Below, piece by piece: positions 32,201 through 43,645 of a stretch of DNA of 64,000 nt. The notes under the pieces were generated by a model. That model had not been told where the DNA came from. It did not search any database and saw nothing but the letters and a program-made list of their open reading frames with translations. Position 1 is the first letter of the stretch. Each line of letters opens with the position of its first letter. Source of the stretch: Deroplatys truncata (Eukaryota > Arthropoda > Insecta > Mantodea > Mantidae); contig CM060990.1 of NCBI GenBank assembly GCA_030765065.1, positions 666,388,618-666,452,617 on the forward strand. Reading direction: 5' to 3'. The position numbers and the translations under genes were made by a program.

Positions 32201-33262
32201 ATAATAGGATTCCTCTCTGAAATGTTGGATAAATTTATGTTAAAAATTAACAAAGCCTCACTGATAGATACACCTGTATGTATTTCTCTGTATAGTATGT
32301 GCTTCTCAAACCGCGCATAAACCGCTTTAAGTAGGCCTCACAGAAAAAGACTCAAAATTAAAATAACATAGACTTAATATCAACTATGGCTGAAGTGAAG
32401 GGAAGTCAAATCTATTATAGCTTATGTATATGATATGATCTATGTTTTTTTGTGATTGTATATCGTTGTTGAAGCATTAGCATTTTAGAAATGTATTTGA
32501 AAAAAACATGACATTCCTTTTATTGAAAGTTTTAGTATTTAAGGTGTATGATTTCCCTCTAGTCTCGAGCCTACAGGTTCAAATAAACCAACCACGAACA
32601 ACATAGTGTTAGGTAATGCGTTTATAAACATGGCTCATAATTCTTAAGTTAACCTTAAATTAAAATTTTCTAGAAAATTATTGTCAAACAAATCTAGTGT
32701 TTTCTCCAACGTTATAAAAGTTACGAAGCTAAAGCTTTCCATTTTTTCAAAATTTAGATCTTCGTAAAAATCACACGAAATATGAATAATATTCTCAAAA
32801 AGCTTCTGCCCTTCCCTTGTTCCGATCAGCTGATTTAGCACCCTTTTCATAATGCAATACTTATTAATATTGAGAATCTAAACCATTAAATAGCTTTTCT
32901 CTTCTTTAAATTTCAAATATTTTATGAACCTCAATATCTATCTTTTCTATAGATATTGAGCTACATATATCAAAATGTTTATAGTTAGAGACAAATCCAT
33001 CCTGAGGAGAACTAAGAATAGAATTTGCCTTTCTCCAATTGTTTTTATTACAAAAATGTAATACAAATCATGTAATACGTTTTAGGGTATGTAGCATTTT
33101 TGTAATAAACTGTACGTTTATGGATGAGATAAAGTTGAAATACCTGTTCATAGTTATTTTGCCTGATGATGTTTGAGATATGCAGTTAAGTTTTGGATTA
33201 AAATTATATTGTCAGCAGAAGCGGAGAGAATTATATTTTGCAAATAATTTTATAGTATATAT
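32201..33262. other. Unassigned stretch with a hairpin
   Basis: No gene recognised. A perfect 12-bp hairpin ('ctcaatatctat', 7-nt loop, inverse) lies at 32930-32960. Confidence 0.45.
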
Positions 33263-33629
33263 AGGGCGGGCCATTTAAGTTGAGGCCGTACAATATCTCT
33301 AAAAGTAAGCGTTGTAGAAAGAAATGTCTTTAATAAAAGTTGCTTGATAATATGGGGAAAAGTAAATGCCATTAGTCGTGTATTATTTGGAGGACGTAAT
33401 AATGGTTGCTTTAGGAACAATTTAATGTTTTTAAATGGGAACCTACAATTAAGGTCAATTTAAATTAACCCGAAAATGACCATCATGATGCCCTCCAAAT
33501 AAAACACGCTTAATGGCATTTACTTTCCCCCATAATATCAAGCAACGTTTATTCAAGACATTTTTTCTACAACGCTTAGTTTTGGAGATGTTATACAGTC
33601 TCAACTTAAATGGTCCACCCTGTGTATGG
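33263..33629. mobile_element. Foldback MITE, copy 1
   Basis: Almost the whole ~365 bp is an inverted repeat: the left arm 'gggccatttaagttgagg', 'gcgttgtagaaagaaatgtc' is mirrored on the right ('cgcttagttttggagatg', 'aacttaaatggtccaccctg'). The flanks are TA-rich, fitting the Tc1/mariner superfamily. Noncoding. Confidence 0.8.
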
Positions 33630-33722
33630 TGCCTATGAAGTCTCGATCCATTTTGTTGAAATAATGGACTGGCGGACATGAAATTGATATGGGGTTATCG
33701 TCATGGTAGGTACTTCAGAAAT

Positions 33723-34740
33723 TCATCGTAATTCAACATGTCCGCCATTCATTTCATAGCATTGTCCCCATTGTTCACCTGTAGCCTTAAAGACATTCGT
33801 CAGCATTTCGCCTGTAATCGTTGCATATGCTACTCGAAAACGGTTCCTGAGATCCTACAGAGCTCGTACTTCCGTTTTGTACACTCGTGCCTTGATAAAC
33901 CAAGCGATACAGTCTAACGGCGTCAGTTCAGGTGAACGTGATTGCCATACTCGTAGTGAGCCTCTGTCAATCCATTTGTTAGGAAAGCCCTGGTTATGGT
34001 AGGCTCTTACAAGAAATGCAAAATGCGGGGGTGCACCATCTTGCTGAAAGACAACATTGTCAGCAATGCCATCCTGCTCAAGCTGTGGTACCAGAAACTC
34101 TGTCAGTATACCTAGGTATGTGTTACCTGTAATGGTACTTTCTGCGAACATGAAAGGACCGTAAGCAGTGGATTTGGTAATCGCAAGCTACACATCGACT
34201 TTCGGGATGTCCCTTTGCCATTCATAGGTGGTGTGTGGTGGCTCGTTACCCCGTATGCGACATTTGTGTTTACTCACTTTATCGCAAGTGTGGAATGTGG
34301 CCTAAACAGGATATGTTGGAATACGTTTTCATTGTTCACAGCCTCCATTAAGTCATAACACACAGCCCTACGAGCGGCATAATCTTCCTCGTCTAGTTTG
34401 TATAACACCTGCGTGTGATAAGCGCGTTTTTTCAATGTAAACCTCAAAATCTTCAACACAGTTCCTCTGGGCACATCTAGCTCTTACTTAGACGACGAGT
34501 CGATGTTTGAGGACTACTTTCGATGGCTTCTCGAATCCGTGCCTCAGGGCATGTCTACCGGGACGTGGCTCATCGGCTGTAGTAACCTGTCCCCTGAAAT
34601 TTATTGACCAGGAGTCGGATATGTGCTCGCGTTGGCGCCGGTTTATGGAATTTACGTCTAAACTCCTCCTGGAGCTGTGCATATGTTAAATGGTGCAATC
34701 GAGCATCGACCACCGCCACTCGTTCTTCATTAGTCAACAT
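33723..34740 (-). pseudogene. IS630/Tc1-type transposase with DUF4817-like start
   Basis: ATG at 34740. An N-terminal DNA-binding region ('MLTNEERVAVVDARLHH', 'YAQLQEEFRRKFHKPAPT') is followed by a second helix-turn-helix ('TSTRRLSKELDVPRGTVLKI') and the DDE domain: 'ENVFQHILF' before a damaged first block, 'VVFQQDGAPPHFAFLVRAY' (Asp), 'SPELTPLDCIAWFIK' (acidic third block), end 'GEQWGQCYEMNGGHVEL'. About 340 codons long, roughly full length, with several frameshifts. Its terminal repeats were not found. Confidence 0.82.
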
Positions 34741-34873
34741 ACCAGTACATCAGCCTGAAACAAAAACCAAATTCCAACGTTAACTTGTATGCTGTATAAT
34801 TGGGCCAAAATTCTAGCACTGTTATGAACAAGTGCACCAAATTTCATTCTCCACTTGAACCAAATTGTATTTT

Positions 34874-35662
34874 TACTTTCTCTACGACATACCTAATAGG
34901 TGCCGAGATTTCGCCGCAAATACATGTTTTAAGGCTCCTGAATACAAAAAGAACATTTTTAAAAAAAGGTGTGTGTGTCTGTGAACAGCATAACTCAAAA
35001 ACGAATAGTCCGATAAACACCAAACTTGGTATTTAAGTTTACTTTACAGGAAAATTCTCTACCCCAAACTACCCTTTATATGGAAGATTTTCCGAAATGT
35101 TTTATTTTCTAAAAAATTGGCTCAAACAATTTTGATTCAATTACCGTATATTAAAGATATTTTCGTGACAAACAAAAGATATATCTTGAATTTTCTCTTA
35201 GTAACCTTTGAAGACCTATTCATTCAAAATGAATTTTGTATAATTGTATAATTTATAAATTTTAAGCAATAGACGAAAAGCTATACAAGAAATGCAGATC
35301 TCTTTAAAACACACAATTTCTTTCCCATAACTTTTTTGTGGCATCAACCATTTCTGATATATCCGTTATTAATGATTTGAATTGTTGAATACTTAGCCAT
35401 TTTTTTGAAGTCCTCTCGATTTTCAATTGTTTATTGCGATGTCTTGGAAAAAATATAGTATTTTAAGGCCAACGTATAGAGCCCGGTTCTAAAACACGTT
35501 ATTTGCTATATATCTATAACGAAATGTGTAATGCGGTTATTTCCGAAAGGATTTATCTCCAATAAAATAAGTAGATAGGAAAACAATATTTCGTAAGAAT
35601 AATGTGTATAGCCACTAATAAACGATAAAATAAGTCATGTGAATGCAACACATTAGATGTTT
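34874..35662 (+). repeat. R900 repeat, near-full copy
   Basis: Starts 'actttctctacgacatacc', has the core 'tgccgagatttcgcc' and 'tgaacagcataactc', and ends 'aagtcatgtgaatgcaacac'. Confidence 0.82.
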
Positions 35663-35672
35663 TAATCTAGCA

Positions 35673-35785
35673 GGTCGCCATCCTATATTTGTACTTTATA
35701 TAAATAATTTGAATAATCTTATAAATGAATGCAAAGTTTTGCTTTATGCTGATGACATTTTAATTACTATTTGTTCAGCCTTATA
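35673..35785 (+). pseudogene. LINE reverse-transcriptase fragment
   Basis: The plus frame 'PIFVLYINNLNNLINECKV' runs into 'LLYADDILITI', the palm motif C (YADD) of a non-LTR reverse transcriptase. Only ~38 codons remain. Confidence 0.75.
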
Positions 35786-36720
35786 ATAACTTGGAGAGTA
35801 GAATGAAAATAGCTGTCTTCCTGTTTAAAAGGGGGAGTGAATGTAATAAAACTAAGCACGAGACTAGGTGCTAAAAATGTATTAATGGTTCTGCTAATAC
35901 ACATCTTACTATTTACTGGGGAATGTAGTGAAGGGATGTGTTATACTGTTGTTATGCATTAACCTTTATCAGTGAAATAGGAATTTTATTACCAAAATTA
36001 TTATACTGTTTATGTTAATAGTTAATAGTTAATAGTACACATAGGTGAAACATAGGTCTTATAGTTTGTATTTAAATGTTTATAAACTTTTGTCACTTTC
36101 TGGTGTAGCGCAGGTTATAAATGTATGTTAAATTTCCTGCAGATATCTTTATTAGATTTTTAGGGAAAATGCGTACTTTTATTACACTAATAAATCAGGT
36201 GCTTTACACCCCACAGAAAGCGTAATTAAAATAAAAATCCTACAGTTTTTTTTAAATACAAATACACAAAACTGGCATATACATTTTTTTCACTTTTCTA
36301 TTTAAGAAAATAAAATTAATTCTATGAATTTTTGTAACAATTTATCCTCTTAAAAGTATAGCATAAACCATATGCCACATTTTTAGCTTCATTCTCTCAG
36401 AGTTTCTGCTGAAAATTTGAACCTGATTGGTTATAAACTATGCCTTATTGAACATTATTAATGCGCAAAAGTGTAAGAAAAATTAAATTCGAATAAAAGG
36501 CATTGGAAATAAATCCAGGCCAATAAGCCGCAGCCACATGCTCTTGGGCATTTAAATGGTCACATGTTGAAGCTTTAAAATGTTTCGAAAACAAAAGTTA
36601 CAGTATGCAACTTAAGCTAAAATTTCAAAGTATTTTTTGAATACAGGTACTTATTTTTAATTTCAGCTATGGGTATCCTTAAAGGAGTATTAATTCATGT
36701 GAATTTCATTTTAAACATCT
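35786..36720. other. Unassigned AT-rich stretch
   Basis: No gene or repeat boundary recognised. Confidence 0.35.
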
Positions 36721-37045
36721 GATGTGTTACATTCACATGCCTGTCTCTACCTTCTAGTATTAGTGGGTATACGAATTATTCTTACGAAAGTTTATTTTTC
36801 TATCCTCTTCATTTTAATCGAGATAAAACTTTCCGGAAATAGCTACATTACACATTTTGTTATAGATATAAAGGGAACAACGATTGCAAATGTTTTAGAA
36901 CTCGACGCTAAACGCTAGTCTTAAAACTCTATACTCTTTGCGTGCAATCGCGAGAAACAAGTGAATATAGAAAGGGCTTGTAAGGAACATCAATGTGTTG
37001 AACAATTCGAACAATTAATAACGGATATCTCGGAAATGACTGATG
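36721..37045 (-). repeat. R900 repeat, 3' part
   Basis: Begins 'gatgtgttacattcacatg', contains 'cggatatctcggaaatgac', and stops at the LTR insertion at 37050. Confidence 0.78.
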
Positions 37046-37049
37046 GATT

Positions 37050-37989
37050 TGAAGTGGAATATATGTTGGTAGTTGGAGGATACTTCATGTTTATCTGCAC
37101 CACGTATGGAAGCTAATTTGTCTCAGTCACTTCGTGTTATCTTTTGCTGGGCGCCTGTTATTGTATTACTACTTTGAATGTTGGGTTCATTGTCCTCCGG
37201 CTAGCTATTATTATTATTCAGTCGAGCACATCTCTTAAACAAGGTGTGTAAACGGAAAGGATTTGTTACTCAAAGATAACACTGATAAAAGAATTTGTTT
37301 TTACACTTTTATTACCTTCACAATTAATTAAGTTCACATATTGACTCTTGATACACGCCAGACTGAAACTGTTATATTTTCTAATATCACTATAATCACT
37401 TATTTACTTCACATTATTAATTCGCGTGTTTCACATTTATAACAAACTTTAAGACGCGAGAGATTCTGTAGAATTGCGTAACGTGTACTTTATGTATGCT
37501 TCCGTTGAACTACGCGACGTATAACTCACGAATACTTATGTTGAACTGATCGACGTATTACACGCGAATGCTTCTGTTGGACTGACGAAATCTGCCTCTG
37601 ACTTTAGCTTTTTTATACTCCCACACCCCGATATGCCTAAAGATTATAACCGAGCTGTTATTGGTTAATAAAACGCGCCAACATTAGGGTCTATTTTTAT
37701 ATCCAATCAAAAATTACGAACACAAATGCTCTAGGGAAAATATTCCCGCTATTTCTAAGAAAAGTGCGCCAATCTGACGTCATTTGTTTGTCTCTTCTAA
37801 TTAATATTCAACTCACCCCCTCGCTCATTGTTATCCGCTCTTATTGTCAGTTTCAGTGAGGTTGTGTAAACTTATTTCCTAACAATGCTTATAATTAACA
37901 AACATCTCAAATCAATGTCATACAATAATGCTTATTTACACTACAATCACTCTGGCATTTACATTATTGTGATACAAATTACTGCCACA
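37050..37989 (-). mobile_element. Solo LTR, family 1 copy 1 (fossil)
   Basis: A 940-bp unit that begins TG and ends CA on both strands, flanked by 'gatt' at 37046-37049 and 37990-37993. On the minus strand it contains a TATA-like 'gtataaaaaagc', a polyadenylation-type 'gtaataaaagtg', and near its end a sequence resembling a tRNA primer site. No internal coding region is attached, so it is a solo LTR of an LTR retrotransposon, probably Gypsy-like from the 4-bp duplication. It is clearly diverged from the copy at 62081-63117. Confidence 0.8.
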
Positions 37990-37993
37990 GATT

Positions 37994-38282
37994 ATGGCCG
38001 GTATCACTATACAAACGTAACACACGCATACACTGCACAACTTTTATTGATTTAAAAACTTCATTACATGTAATAAAGAACAAATGACATGGCGCTTTAG
38101 GTATTTTCATGAATATATGGCATATTTTGTCACTTCTGTTCTATATTACTATCAGAGGTCGCATCGTATGCATCTCACCCGTGGCATCAGGGTATGTTGG
38201 TTGCGTTGTCTTTCCTCTGCCAATATTTGAAATCCCAACAGCTGAAAATACGATTGAGGGATCTCAGCCTCAAAGCGTCCAA
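37994..38282. other. Unassigned gap
   Basis: No recognisable feature between the solo LTR and SINE-A. Confidence 0.35.
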
Positions 38283-38586
38283 GTCATCCTCCGTGGTGTA
38301 ACCATGCTAGTCGCTATTTCTCGAGATCGCAGGTTCAAACCTGGCAGAGGATGATGTTTTTCTGTTTTGGACGAAAAAATCTTTAGCGTGGCTTCCTTCG
38401 GAAGGGAAGTAAAGCCGATGGTCCCGTGTCGTAGATTTACGGCATGTAAAAGAACCTCAAGCGTAATAAAGAGGCCTCTGAGCAAAATTATCAGTCTTTC
38501 ACGCCCAATATAGATTGGGACGCTAAGGAACATAGCAGATAAAGAGCGTCCCTAAATAAAACTCAGTTTAGTTTAATTTAATTTTT
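38283..38586 (+). repeat. SINE-A, full copy
   Basis: Head 'gtcatcctccgtggtgtaac' with B box 'gcaggttcaaacctgg', body 'gtggcttccttcggaaggga', 'gtagatttacggcatg', 'gaggcctctgagcaaaa', end 'agcgtccctaaataaaactc'. No clear target duplication seen. Confidence 0.85.
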
Positions 38587-38805
38587 TCGCGCCTAAAACT
38601 CGAATGATTCACGTTGGCAGCAATTCCATCCAAAAGTCGACAAAAACGGCTATATAAGAACGGTCGCATGATAGGGTGAGTGGGTGGGCATAACATCCAC
38701 TACACCAAAACGTTCCTCATTATACAAGGATTGCTCTGGTTAATCAAAGATCCCGATTTCATAAGTAAAAAGCCTCTATCTTGACCATACTCTAATACCG
38801 AAGTA

Positions 38806-40089
38806 CGAGGGGCACTAATTATATTTTGAGCCTTGGAAACCCTGAATGTTGTAGGTGCCATCTGACGTTTCCAATGGGAAGTTTGACATTTTTGACCATA
38901 ATCTACTTCAAACATTTTGCCAATAGAGCGTCATTTGTTTTGCTTACACTAACTTGAAAATTGTGTGTCAACAAAAACATGGAATGAACTCGTGAAAATG
39001 TTCGTGCAATGATTTATTACGACTTTCAACGTGGGTTATCAAGACAAGATGCATCGATCAACTAACTTCCACATTTGGCAACGAAGCTCCATCCTTTGCC
39101 ACTGTGAAACGCTGGTAAAACGAATTTTATCGTGGCCGCCGTTCGCCATATGATGAAGTTCGTGAAGGTCGTCAAAAAACAGTTGTTGTGCCAGAAAACA
39201 TTGATGCTGTGCAAAAATTAATAACGAAATATCGTCATGCGACATATTGCGAGGTTGAGGCAATCTTACGTATTAGTTCCACCAGCATATATAAAATATT
39301 ACATGATTTTTAGCCATGAAAAACGTTTGCTCTCGTTGGATCCCACATAATTTGATGCAATCTCAAAAAGAGACTCGTGTCGATTGGTGTACAAAAATGC
39401 TCAAAGAATACAATGGCGGTGCCTCAAAAGACGTATATAAGATTGTAACAGGTGACGAATTATGGATCTATGCGTATGACCCGGAACGTAAATAGCAGTC
39501 GACTGTATGCGTGTTTCAAGATGAAGCAAATCCAACAAAAGTTGTTCTCACTCGAAGCACTTCAAAGCAAATGGTTGCCTGCTTTTTCAGAAAAACTGGC
39601 CATTTGGCAACAGTGTCTTTAGAGGAACGTAAAACGCTCAATGCCGAATGGTACACAACCATTTGTTTGCCGGAAGTCTTCGGTGAAATAAGCAAAACCA
39701 ACAAGAACCGTAGGATCGTTCTTCATCAAGACAATGCGAGCGCACACACATCTCGTCTAACAACAGAGTATTTGAAGGCTCAAAAATCGAATTGATGGGT
39801 CATCCGCCATACAGTCCTGATTTGGCACTCAATGCCATCTTCTTGTTCCCGAACATCAAGAATAAATTGCGTGGACAACGATTTTCGTTGGCAGAAGAAA
39901 CCGTTGATGCCTTCAAAAACAATGTTTTGGAGGTGTCTCAAGAAGACTGGAATAAATGCTTTGAGAAATGGTTCAAACGGATGCAAAAATGTATTGATCA
40001 TAAAGGAGAATATTTTGAAAATCAATAAACCAGTTTTCAATCAGAAATTACTTTAACTATTAGCTTCAAAATATAAATAGTGCCCCTCG
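38806..40089 (+). mobile_element. Mariner F (1284 bp, full length)
   Basis: Ends 'cgaggggcactaattatatt' and, on the right minus strand, 'cgaggggcactatttatatt', with TA at 38804-38805 and 40090-40091. Same family as mariner B. Confidence 0.94.
38979..40028 (+). pseudogene. Mariner F transposase (DD34D, broken)
   Basis: ATG at 38979 is followed by an early stop and a frameshift. Preserved pieces are 'RENVRAMIYYDFQRGLSRQD', 'ISSTSIYKIL', 'DVYKIVTGDELWIYAYDPE' (first Asp kept, ESW changed to ELW), 'IVLHQDNASAHTSRLTTEYL' (second Asp) and 'PPYSPDLALNAIFLFPNIK', where the third Asp is Ala. The C-terminal 'FEKWFKRMQKCIDHKGEYFE' is intact. Catalytically dead even apart from the frame breaks. Confidence 0.92.
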
Positions 40090-40172
40090 TAGTACCCAGA
40101 TTTATTTTATTTTAAATACACATATTTCATTGTTTAACTGGGGAATGGAGCCCAGTGGATTTATGCATTGAA

Positions 40173-40202
40173 GGTGGTGGTGGTGGTGGTGGCGGCGGCG
40201 GC
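40173..40202. repeat. (GGT)n(GGC)n microsatellite
   Basis: Six GGT units followed by four GGC units. It lies directly after the LINE coding end on the minus strand, so it may have grown from the LINE tail. Confidence 0.85.
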
Positions 40203-40425
40203 ACTGGAGATTAATTGATCTGCATCATCTTCCCTCTGGCTTCCCAATATAGTCTCTAAGTTATCACTTTAAAGGCTGAGATGCTGTTCGTTCAAGATGA
40301 CATCTTCGCAGAGAGTGCACTTGGGTGTAGGTAGGTATCGTATCTTGTAGAGGTGTTCTGCGAGGCAATCGTGGCCAGTTGTCATCCTAAATAAGGCCAC
40401 TGTAGTTTTCCTTGTCATTTTTGTA
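40203..40425 (-). mobile_element. LINE C-terminal fragment
   Basis: The minus frame 'KTTVALFRMTTGHDCLAEHL' continues 'YKIRYLPTPKCTLCEDVIL' and 'NEQHLSL', the RNase H-like/zinc-finger tail of a Jockey-type ORF2 as found in many insect LINEs. Under 70 codons survive. Confidence 0.75.
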
Positions 40426-41170
40426 TATCAACTCTATCTTTCTTATAATCTTTATCTTTTAATTTATCTTCTTCATGAAGTCTTTGTTCTACAGGTGTAC
40501 AGGCTTTGAAGGTGTTAAAAGGTAGATATGGACGAGCTGCGCACGAGTCGCTGAATCATAATGAATGTCATTCCAGTTCAGTCAGAACACATGTAATCAG
40601 GGTATTAGAGTGTGGTCGAACAAAAAATATATATCAAAATAAAGTCCAAATTCCAATTAATAAATCTGCACTGAGATTTTCTTTATTTAGTCTGGCCTTA
40701 AAGGCTGCCTGAGTAATCCTCATGCGCAAATCAATAAACAAACAAGCTTCATAAGCCTAAAACAGTAACGCGATTGTGTTTGCAGGCTAAAATAAAGCAG
40801 GGGTTCTAGTAATCCCTATGGCATATTATTTACTGACGAGACATCGATGTCTGTCCAGCTGTGTTTGTTCAGCCGCGCGCTATTCAGGTCTTTCTGAGTA
40901 GACGTTACTTGTCAGTTCTGTTTAGTTTGTGAAAAACGAAAAGGAAAGTGCAGCATTATCTGTCTTTCAGGTTTATAAAGACGACCCTTTGTGACGCAAC
41001 TATACGCTATGATGAGCTCAAAATGTAATGTTTTAATTTTGTATCAAACTACTTACCAGGGCCGCCCACAGGGGGAAATTATGGGAATACAAAAATATTG
41101 AAGTAAATTAACGTAGACAACATAGAAGATTTATTACAATTTTATTCGAGTACTGTAATTGTTAACTCAG
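40426..41170. other. Unassigned stretch
   Basis: No gene or repeat end recognised. Confidence 0.35.
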
Positions 41171-41174
41171 TTTG

Positions 41175-41175
41175 C

Positions 41176-41217
<42 letters not shown>
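41175..41217. repeat. (ATA)n microsatellite, LINE tail
   Basis: About 14 ATA units, forming the 3' end of the minus-strand LINE at 41218-41857. Confidence 0.88.
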
Positions 41218-41857
41218 TTTATTTTTATCCATAATAACACATGTCGGATACGTCAGAAATATATACATTTATTTATATTACAATTCATCCAACCTATACA
41301 AACATTTTTGTATTAGATATTTGTTTAGTTCATTTTTAAACAGTTTCCCTTTTTTTGTTTTTACTGAAATCGGTAATTTATTGAACAGTATTTTTCCCAT
41401 TGTTAAGGGATCATTATCAGTTGACTTCTTATTTACAGTTATTCTATGGTAATTATTTTGTGACCTTGTTTCATGGTTGTGATAGTGCTTATTTAAGTTA
41501 CCTACTCCGTCTTTACTAACTACAAACATGACTACTTTAAAACATATAAAGATACTACCGTTAGAATTTTGTTATCTATAAAGACATTTCTACATGATTC
41601 TCTTCTATTTACATCTTAAACATTTCTTCTGTAAAACTAGTAATCTGTTCATGTTGGTTATACAAGAGCTGCCCCAAACCTCAACTGCATATTGTTGATG
41701 TGGATGTATTATTCCATAGTAGGTCAATTTCAAATGTTCAGAATTTAAGTAATTGGCTAGGTTCCTTATTAAGTAGAGATGTGTACTTATCTTCTTACAT
41801 ATGTAGTCAATATGGTGTTTAAAGGTTAGGTTTTCATCGATAATTATCCTTAAGAAT
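41218..41857 (-). mobile_element. LINE 3' end, 5' truncated, cut by an LTR
   Basis: Minus frames 'IIIDENLTFKHHIDYICKK', 'YLIRNLANYLNSEHLKLTYY', 'AVEVWGSSCITNMNRLLVLQ' and, after a frameshift, 'MGKILFNKLPISVKTKKGKL' are the post-catalytic part of a non-LTR reverse transcriptase, followed by a 3' region and (ATT)n. Upstream coding is replaced by LTR family 2 at 41858. Confidence 0.8.
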
Positions 41858-42660
41858 TGCCCCACGTATGGGCGCCAATTTGAGAAAGTTTGTTGTTTCA
41901 CGTATGGAAAAGCCGATTTGAAGTAGGAGTTGTAGTGTATTTCAACTGTTGTGGAGCCGAACTTGTAGTAGTTGCAACCACAAGTATAGTCAACAGTTTC
42001 CGGTAGCCTTCGCCCCAAATGTACTTTTAGGTGGCCTTTGCCCCAAGTTTAAAAATATTAACTTTGTAATTTGACTGTTTCTTTAAATATTATATATTTA
42101 TGTTTGCCTCGGCTTCGTCAGTATTTATTAGAGACACGTTTCTCTTAGGAGGGTTTTGTTGCGACAAGAATGTAGGCTTACACAAATTATAATTTTACTT
42201 CACTCCTTTTATTAATACTTGATACGATTTAAACAACACTTCACTGATAGAGAGCTGTAAGATTCTTTTATTAATTACTTGTACTTTTTTAACACATAAA
42301 ACTATTTTCGTCTTACACGAGTACGTATTAAATTTCTTGAGGACACTTCTTGCGTCTGGTTAGGAACACTGTTTGCAGGCAACTGATCTGATTTCAACCC
42401 CCTAAACTTATAAATTTCTGTATTTCAAGTCTCTGATTTGCTATTCCTAATCCAATAGAATACCTTCATTTAACTAAAGCTTTTTCTGGTTGCTGATTGG
42501 CTATTTTTTATAAACTGTCACTCTTATTACATTTTCTTCCACGAATCACAAGTAACATTATTAAATTCTCAAACTCATTATTGCCTCAAGGTTACCTCAT
42601 TGTTACCTCATTGTTAGCTACTTTTAACCTATTATTCTCACAGCTCCTACATTATTAAAT
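41858..42660 (-). mobile_element. LTR, family 2 copy 1 (fossil)
   Basis: Its sharp edge at 41858 is 'tgccccacgtatgggcgcc', where LINE coding stops. Landmarks shared with 63655-64000 include 'tgtttgcctcggct', 'gagacacgtttctctta' and 'acaagaatgtagg'. The minus strand shows a TATA-like 'ctataaaaaatag' and 'taataaaag' in the order expected of an LTR. The far edge near 42660 is uncertain. No coding region attached. Incomplete or solo. Confidence 0.55.
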
Positions 42661-43200
42661 ACGTAATACATTCATATAACATTATTGAACATTTATACAA
42701 TAGTATACAATAATATATACGTATATAATGACTGTAATATACAATTTTTATATATTGTTAAATACACATATTACTTTAAGGTGGGCTGTTATTGAATTTA
42801 TATTACATAACTAGACCGAAATCATTTAAGTGTTAAAAATACTGCCTCAATCTTTAGGTGTGATAATTTAAATGTACTCGCTCTCCTCCCCAAAAAAGAA
42901 ATGCTAAGTACACATACCGTAAGAAATAATGTCGCGTAACAAATGATAATTTTTTGAAAATGTATAAAAGGAACGACTATTTATATAGATGCAATAGGAT
43001 ATATTAAAATACCAAGTAATAAATTACACCACCTGCCAAATATTTTTATTTGTATCTTTTGGTGTAAATATTACGATATTTTTATTAATTTTAACTTGCC
43101 CATTATTTATTTAAGCTTTTATTGTTACCAGTATCACAAGAGCTACTATAATGCATATAAGACAGACCCGATGTTTCCAGTGGCATAAAAAGGAATTAAA
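42661..43200. other. Unassigned AT-rich stretch
   Basis: Very AT-rich, nothing recognised. Confidence 0.35.
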
Positions 43201-43212
43201 TAGTTGAAATTC

Positions 43213-43569
43213 ATTCATTATCTGTTTACCCTCCTCCTATGTAGGACTTACACCCCCCAGGACTTACAAGCGGGTGCCTGGGGTCAGAGACCCGTCGAGG
43301 ATCAGACTCAGCATCCAGGATGGGTGATCAGCCCGATGCCTGGAATGCGATGAAGGAAATAGATGAAACGAAATGTTGGTGAAATGGATGAAAGGAAAGG
43401 TGATGATGGAGCAGTTGGTGGAATGAATGGCGGGGGAAACCGGAGAACCCGGAGAAAACCCGCCCAGACGCCGCTTCGTCCACCACAAATCCCACATGCA
43501 GGTCCCTGGGATTGAACCCGGGCCGCCTAGATGGGAGGCGAGCGGTCTAACATTAGTCTTAGCGGTCAT
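43213..43569 (-). repeat. SINE-E with perfect 12-bp target duplication
   Basis: Minus-strand tRNA-like head ('gaccgctcgcctcccatc', B box 'cccgggttcaatccca'), centre 'ctccgggttctccgg', and a pyrimidine-rich body. Flanked by identical 'tagttgaaattc' at 43201-43212 and 43570-43581. Exact boundaries. Confidence 0.9.
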
Positions 43570-43645
43570 TAGTTGAAATTCGCTCTCAGAAAAATTAGGG
43601 GGGATGCGCCATAAACTTTTGGGTGGATGAGAACCCCTGCTGCTT

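Noticed and set aside
38979-40028. SETMAR-like host gene
   Set aside because: It is flanked by mariner terminal repeats and TA, has no SET domain and is broken.
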